DNA of 64,000 nucleotides from positions 992,001 through 1,056,000 of the forward strand of contig CAWEIK010000001.1 of the NCBI GenBank assembly GCA_963809175.1. Direction: 5' to 3'. This stretch comes from JACCTU01 sp963809175 (GTDB lineage: Bacteria > Actinomycetota > Thermoleophilia > Gaiellales > Gaiellaceae). Both the position numbers and the translations under genes were made by a program. Under the pieces are notes generated by a model. The model made no database searches. It was not told the DNA's origin and saw only the letters and a list, made by a program, of their open reading frames with translations. How positions within the stretch are numbered: the first letter of the stretch is position 1; the number at the start of each line of letters is the position of its first letter. Below, one piece after another: positions 60,686-64,000 of the stretch.

Positions 60686-62070
60686 ATGACCGCCGTCGCC
60701 GACGCGATCGAGATCGACGAGGCCGCGTTCCGCGGGCGACGTCGTTCGTCCCGGAGAGCCCGGACTACGACGTCCATCGCAAGATCTGGAACGGGTCGTT
60801 CGACAAGCGCCCCGCAGTGATCGTTCGCTGCGCCGGCGTCTCGGACGTGATCGCCGCGGTGAAGTTCGGGCGTGCGAGCGGCCTGCCGGTTGCGGTGCGG
60901 AGCGGCGGCCATTCGTTCCCGGGCTTCTCGGTGGCGGACGACGCCTTGATGATCGACCTCTCGCCGATGAAGGGCGTGCGCGTCGATCCCGAGCAGCGCA
61001 CCGCGCGCGTGCAGGCCGGCGTCCTGCTCGGCGAGCTCGACCGGGAGACGCAGGCGTTCGGGCTCGCGGTGCCGTCCGGCATCGTCACGCACACCGGCGT
61101 CGCAGGGCTGACGCTCGGCGGCGGGATCGGCTGGATCATGCGCAAGCACGGGCTCTCGGTCGACCAGCTCGTCTCGATGGATCTCGTGACGGCCGAGGGC
61201 GAGTTCGTCAAGGCGAGCGCGGACGAGAACGCCGATCTCTTCTGGGGGCTTTGCGGGGGCGGCGGCAACTTCGGGATCGTCACGGAGTTCGAGTTCCGCT
61301 GCGTGCCGCTCGGGACGCAGGTGCTGGCGGGGCCGATCTTCTGGCCGATGGAGCAGTCCGGGGAGGTCCTGCGCTTCTATCGCGACTGGGTCGCGGACGC
61401 GCCGGACGAGTTGATGACGATCGTGCTCCATCGCAAGGCGCCGCCGCTGCCGTTCGTGCCGGAGGAGCTCCACGGCAAGCCGGTCGTGATGGTCGTCCCC
61501 TGCTGGGTCGGAGACCCCGACGAGGGGGAGAAGTTCATCAAGCCGCTGCGCGAGTTCGGCCCGCCGGTCGCGGACGTCTGCACGGTGAAGCCGTACCTGG
61601 CGCACCAGGCGATGTTCGACCCGAGCTTCGTGCCGGGGCGTTGGTACTACTTCAAGAGCTGTGAAGTCGCGGAGCTGACCGACGAGATCATCGACATCAC
61701 GCTGGAGCGTTCGCTGCAGATCGAGTCGCCGCTGACGTCGTTCCCGATCTGGCAGATGGGCGGAGCGGTGAGCCGGGTTGCGGACGCCGACACCGCGTTC
61801 AACGGCCGCACCGCCGGCTTCACCTACAACATCGGTGCGTGCACGGCGACGAGCGAGGGCTTCGACCAAGAGCGCGAGTGGGTGCGGAGCTTCTGGTCCG
61901 CACTCGAGCCGTGGCACGAAGGTGTGTACGTGAACTTCCTGGGCGACGAGGGCGCCGAACGTGTGCGCCAGGCCTATGGCCCGGAGAAGTACGAGCGGCT
62001 GCGCGCCCTGAAGCAGAAGTACGACCCGGACAACTTCTTCCGGATCAACCAGAACATCGCACCGAACTGA
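60686..62070 (+). CDS. FAD-binding oxidoreductase, berberine-bridge-enzyme type, frameshifted near 5' end
   Basis: ATG 60686. After GCGTTCCGCGG (about 60740) the frame shifts by one base to SFVPESPDYDVHRKIWNGSF and then the intact main frame. FAD domain: VAVRSGGHSFPGFS with the His that binds FAD covalently, GVLLGELD, and GVAGLTLGGGIGWIMRKHGL. The usual second covalent Cys of BBE enzymes is absent (PSGIVTHTGVAG), so single linkage is predicted. C-terminal BBE motif YGPEKYERLRALKQKYDPDN and FFRINQNI. Oxidises an alcohol, sugar or similar substrate. About 461 residues when repaired. Confidence 0.85.
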
Positions 62071-62206
62071 TTGGCCAGAAGACATCCCTCAAGCGCGAGG
62101 TGCTGGAATCCGGGCTATCGTGCCCCAGCACGTTCGTCTGGCGTTGCGGCCGCCGAGGGTCTGAACCTTCTCTCCGAGCTGTCAGTTCTGGCTGAGCGTC
62201 TGCATG

Positions 62207-62228
62207 GGCTCTCTTGAGCCTGCTTTTT
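62207..62228 (+). terminator. Hairpin with T-run after the FAD oxidoreductase region
   Basis: GGCTC/GAGCC stem with loop TCTT (62207-62220), then TGCTTTTT. It lies 137 bases after the oxidase stop and 28 before the next gene. The rest of the 62071-62256 gap shows nothing else. Confidence 0.5.
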
Positions 62229-62256
62229 CCAATGACATTCAGAGTGGGGGGTTACT

Positions 62257-63803
62257 TTGCGGCATGTTCTTCTCTTGGCGAGCCTTGTTTTTGGGCTCGC
62301 TGTGCTTGGCTCGGCGTTCACGGCTTCGGCCGGCGCCGACACGATCGGCCCGATCACCTTCGAGCCGACGACCTACGCAACCGGCGACATCAACGGCCAG
62401 AACGGGTGGCTGAAGACCGGCCCGTACGACGTGGCCGTGGCGAGCGTCGCGGACTTCGCAGCTGCTTCCGGGTATGGATTCGGAACCCAGTCGCTGCGAG
62501 TGTCGGACGCGATCACCAGCGGTTCCTTCGGCGATCAGACGTTCTCGCCCGGGCTCCTGAGCTCGGCTGGGGAGTCCGGAGCCGCGCACTTCGACGCGAC
62601 CTTCCGGATCGGGACGACATCGGCCGGCTGAGCAGTCCGGCCTGAACATGACCGTCAGCCCCGACGACGGCAACGGCGGGCGGATGAGCTTCTTGCGCTT
62701 CGAGGACCAGGCCGACGGGGTGCACGTCACCTTCATCGACGTGACCAATCCCGGCCCGCTCGGCACGGTGGCGAGCTTCAACAGCACCGACATCGCCACC
62801 CTCAACCGGACGAGCGCCCACACGATCAGGTTCTCGATCGACTTCGTCGCCGGTCCGGCGAACGACGTCGTCAAGATCTACGTCGACGGTGTGCTCGAAG
62901 GCCACCGGCACGACCTGGGAGGACTACTACCGCTACGACCCGGAGCAGGTCGGCAACGGCAACCAGGTCCCGTCCGTCTCGAAGCTGCTGTTCCGCCAGA
63001 GCGGCACCGCCGATCTCGGCAACGCCGGCAACGGCTTCCTGGTCGACGACCTGACGCTCGCTTCGAGCGCCACGACGACCGCTTGCGCCTTCACGACCAG
63101 CGGCACCACGATGACGCTGGTCGCCGACTGCGAGACCGATCACACGATCCTCGTGCCGAACGGCTTCACGCTCGACGGCGCGGGCAACACGATCACCGCG
63201 GTCGATCCGGCCGGTGGCCACTTCCTCGGCGCTGTCGTCAGGAACGGCGGCACGACGGCGAACGTAACGAACCTCGAGATCACTGCGTCGGGCTCGCCGA
63301 CGTCTGCGACGGCGGCGATGACCGTCTACGCGGCATCCTCTTCGACAACGCGGCGGGCTCGATCACCAACGTCAACGTGCACGGCGTCCGCCAGGGACTC
63401 TCGGGTTGCCAGGAAGGGAACGCGATCGAGGTCCGTAACTTCGCACGAGCGCGACGCAGCGCTCGCGGTCACGATCGCGAACAACACCGTGACCGACTAC
63501 CAGAAGAACGGGATCACCGTGAACGGCGCGGTCAGTGCCACGGTCACCGGCAACACCGTGACCGGCGCCGGACCGATCACGTACATCGCCCAGAACGGCA
63601 TCCAGGTCGGCTTCGGTGCTACCGCGTTCATTCGCGGCAACGCGGTCTCCGGCAACGACTACACGCCCGCTGGCACCAGCGCCTGCGGCCTGCTCTTCTT
63701 TGACGCGGCCGGTGTGAAGCAGCAGGCGAATCACCTCTTCGCGAACGAGGTCAATCTCTGCAACTTCGGGCGCGGCGGCGGGAAGGGCAACCCGTCGAGC
63801 TAG
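62257..63803 (+). CDS. Secreted parallel beta-helix protein, multiple frameshifts
   Basis: TTG 62257 with GAGTGGGGGG upstream, signal peptide (LLLASLVFGLAVLGSAFTAS). Fragments in three frames make one protein: a jelly-roll-like N-part (FEPTTYATGDINGQNGWLKT, FLRFEDQADGVHVTFIDVTN, IRFSIDFVAGPANDVVKIYV), then a right-handed beta-helix with pectate-lyase-like repeats (VPNGFTLDGAGNTITAVDPA, VTNLEITASG, ITNVNVHGVRQGLSG, VTIANNTVTDYQKNGITVNG, VTGNTVTGAG, FIRGNAVSGND). Shifts are needed near 62630, 62895, 63335 and 63440. Surface carbohydrate binding or cleavage is likely for the fold. Either a pseudogene or a victim of poor sequence. Confidence 0.7.
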
Positions 63804-63814
63804 AGGTCTTGCGA

Positions 63815-63848
63815 CCGCGGGCGGGCGCCATTCGGCGTCCGCCCGCGG
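63815..63848. terminator. Bidirectional terminator hairpin
   Basis: 15-bp stem CCGCGGGCGGGCGCC/GGCGTCCGCCCGCGG (one G-U pair) with loop ATTC, followed by GCCTTTCG, between convergent genes ending 63803 (+) and 63857 (-). Confidence 0.78.
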
Positions 63849-63856
63849 GCCTTTCG

Positions 63857-64000
63857 CTACGGCGAGACGCGTTGCAGGTGGTCGCAGACGAGGGTCACGG
63901 TCTCCATCAGGACCTCGCTCGCGCCGGCACTGAGTGAGCCGATCTCGAGCTTCGCCGGCCACGCGTTCTCCAGGTGGTACCGGGCCACGGGATCACCAGT
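63857..64000 (-). CDS. Phage-type tail tube protein (gp19 family), C-terminal 47 residues, continues past window
   Basis: On the minus strand a frame open from base 64000 ends TAG at 63857-63859. It reads ...YHLENAWPAKLEIGSLSAGA, SEVLMETVTLVCDHLQRVSP. The pattern aromatic-x-L-x-N-A-W-P-x-K, then L-x-A-x-x-x-E-V-x-x-E-x-x-x-L-x-x-x-x-L is the hallmark end of T4-like tail tube proteins, which occur in phages and in contractile injection systems (eCIS/PVC/Afp). The N-terminus and neighbours are outside the window, so prophage versus injection system cannot be decided. Confidence 0.72.
   Translation of the reverse strand, partial: TGDPVARYHLENAWPAKLEIGSLSAGASEVLMETVTLVCDHLQRVSP

Noticed and set aside
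62257..64000. A prophage inside the window
   Set aside because: Only the partial tail tube gene is phage-like; there is no integrase, att repeat or other phage gene, and the neighbouring genes are chromosomal in type.

Overview
The window is GC-rich DNA (roughly 70 percent by eye) with tightly packed genes, frequent GTG/TTG starts and many 4-nt stop/start overlaps (ATGA, GTGA, TTGA). Gene content (SelD, KorAB-type 2-oxoacid oxidoreductase, PAC2 protein, BolA/Grx pair, MshEN-domain proteins, HTH-TPR regulators, quinoproteins) fits a deep-branching actinobacterium, most likely Thermoleophilia (Gaiellales/Solirubrobacterales). That placement is inference. I see no rRNA, tRNA, CRISPR array or insertion sequence, and no gene-free stretch over 300 bases. 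About fourteen genes are broken by 1-nt shifts, often in short homopolymers, which looks like uncorrected assembly or sequencing indels rather than biology.

Left part (1-20 kb): the end of a TPR protein followed by a 33-residue secreted-type peptide; a thioredoxin-fold lipoprotein and a rhodanese; a selD, nucleotidyltransferase, apgM, ctaA, PAC2 run; a DEAH helicase; a fused beta-oxidation enzyme; a YugP-type protease; an ArsR-like regulator, 6-phosphogluconolactonase and proC; AlkA and an XRE-TPR regulator divergent from a 28-residue peptide. The two small peptides share a C-terminal D-G-x-W and both sit next to TPR proteins, which suggests peptide-pheromone (RRNPP-like) pairs.

Middle (20-43 kb): an OmpR-family regulator, a degenerate receiver, and an operon with two paralogous PAS histidine kinases flanking two single-domain receivers; korAB; infA (apparently with an ATT start), a hemolysin-III protein and an MFS pump; a DEAD-box helicase; a MarR/MFS pair with an operator over the marR start codon; three small MshEN-like proteins, one also carrying a C-terminal domain shared with a neighbour; a Grx/BolA pair; a CbbX-like AAA protein; a Rieske oxygenase; a GH99-like glycosidase; a cupin; TypA.

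Right part (43-58 kb): a quinoprotein/blue-copper cluster. A coupled minus-strand operon (MoxR, DUF58, a two-TM protein, VWA, a small TM/TPR protein, VWA) has the gene order of the methanol-dehydrogenase maturation block mxaRSACKL. It continues into a PQQ-type propeller protein and a cupredoxin. Divergent from it run two more PQQ-type propellers and a protein with two complete type-1 copper domains. I read this as an exported quinoprotein dehydrogenase system that uses cupredoxins instead of cytochrome cL. At the end (58-64 kb) lie a conserved unknown, a TPR-adenylate cyclase, a BBE-type FAD oxidase, a frameshifted secreted beta-helix protein and, at the right edge, the C-terminus of a phage-type tail tube protein (gp19 family). 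That last gene implies that a prophage or contractile injection system starts just outside the window.
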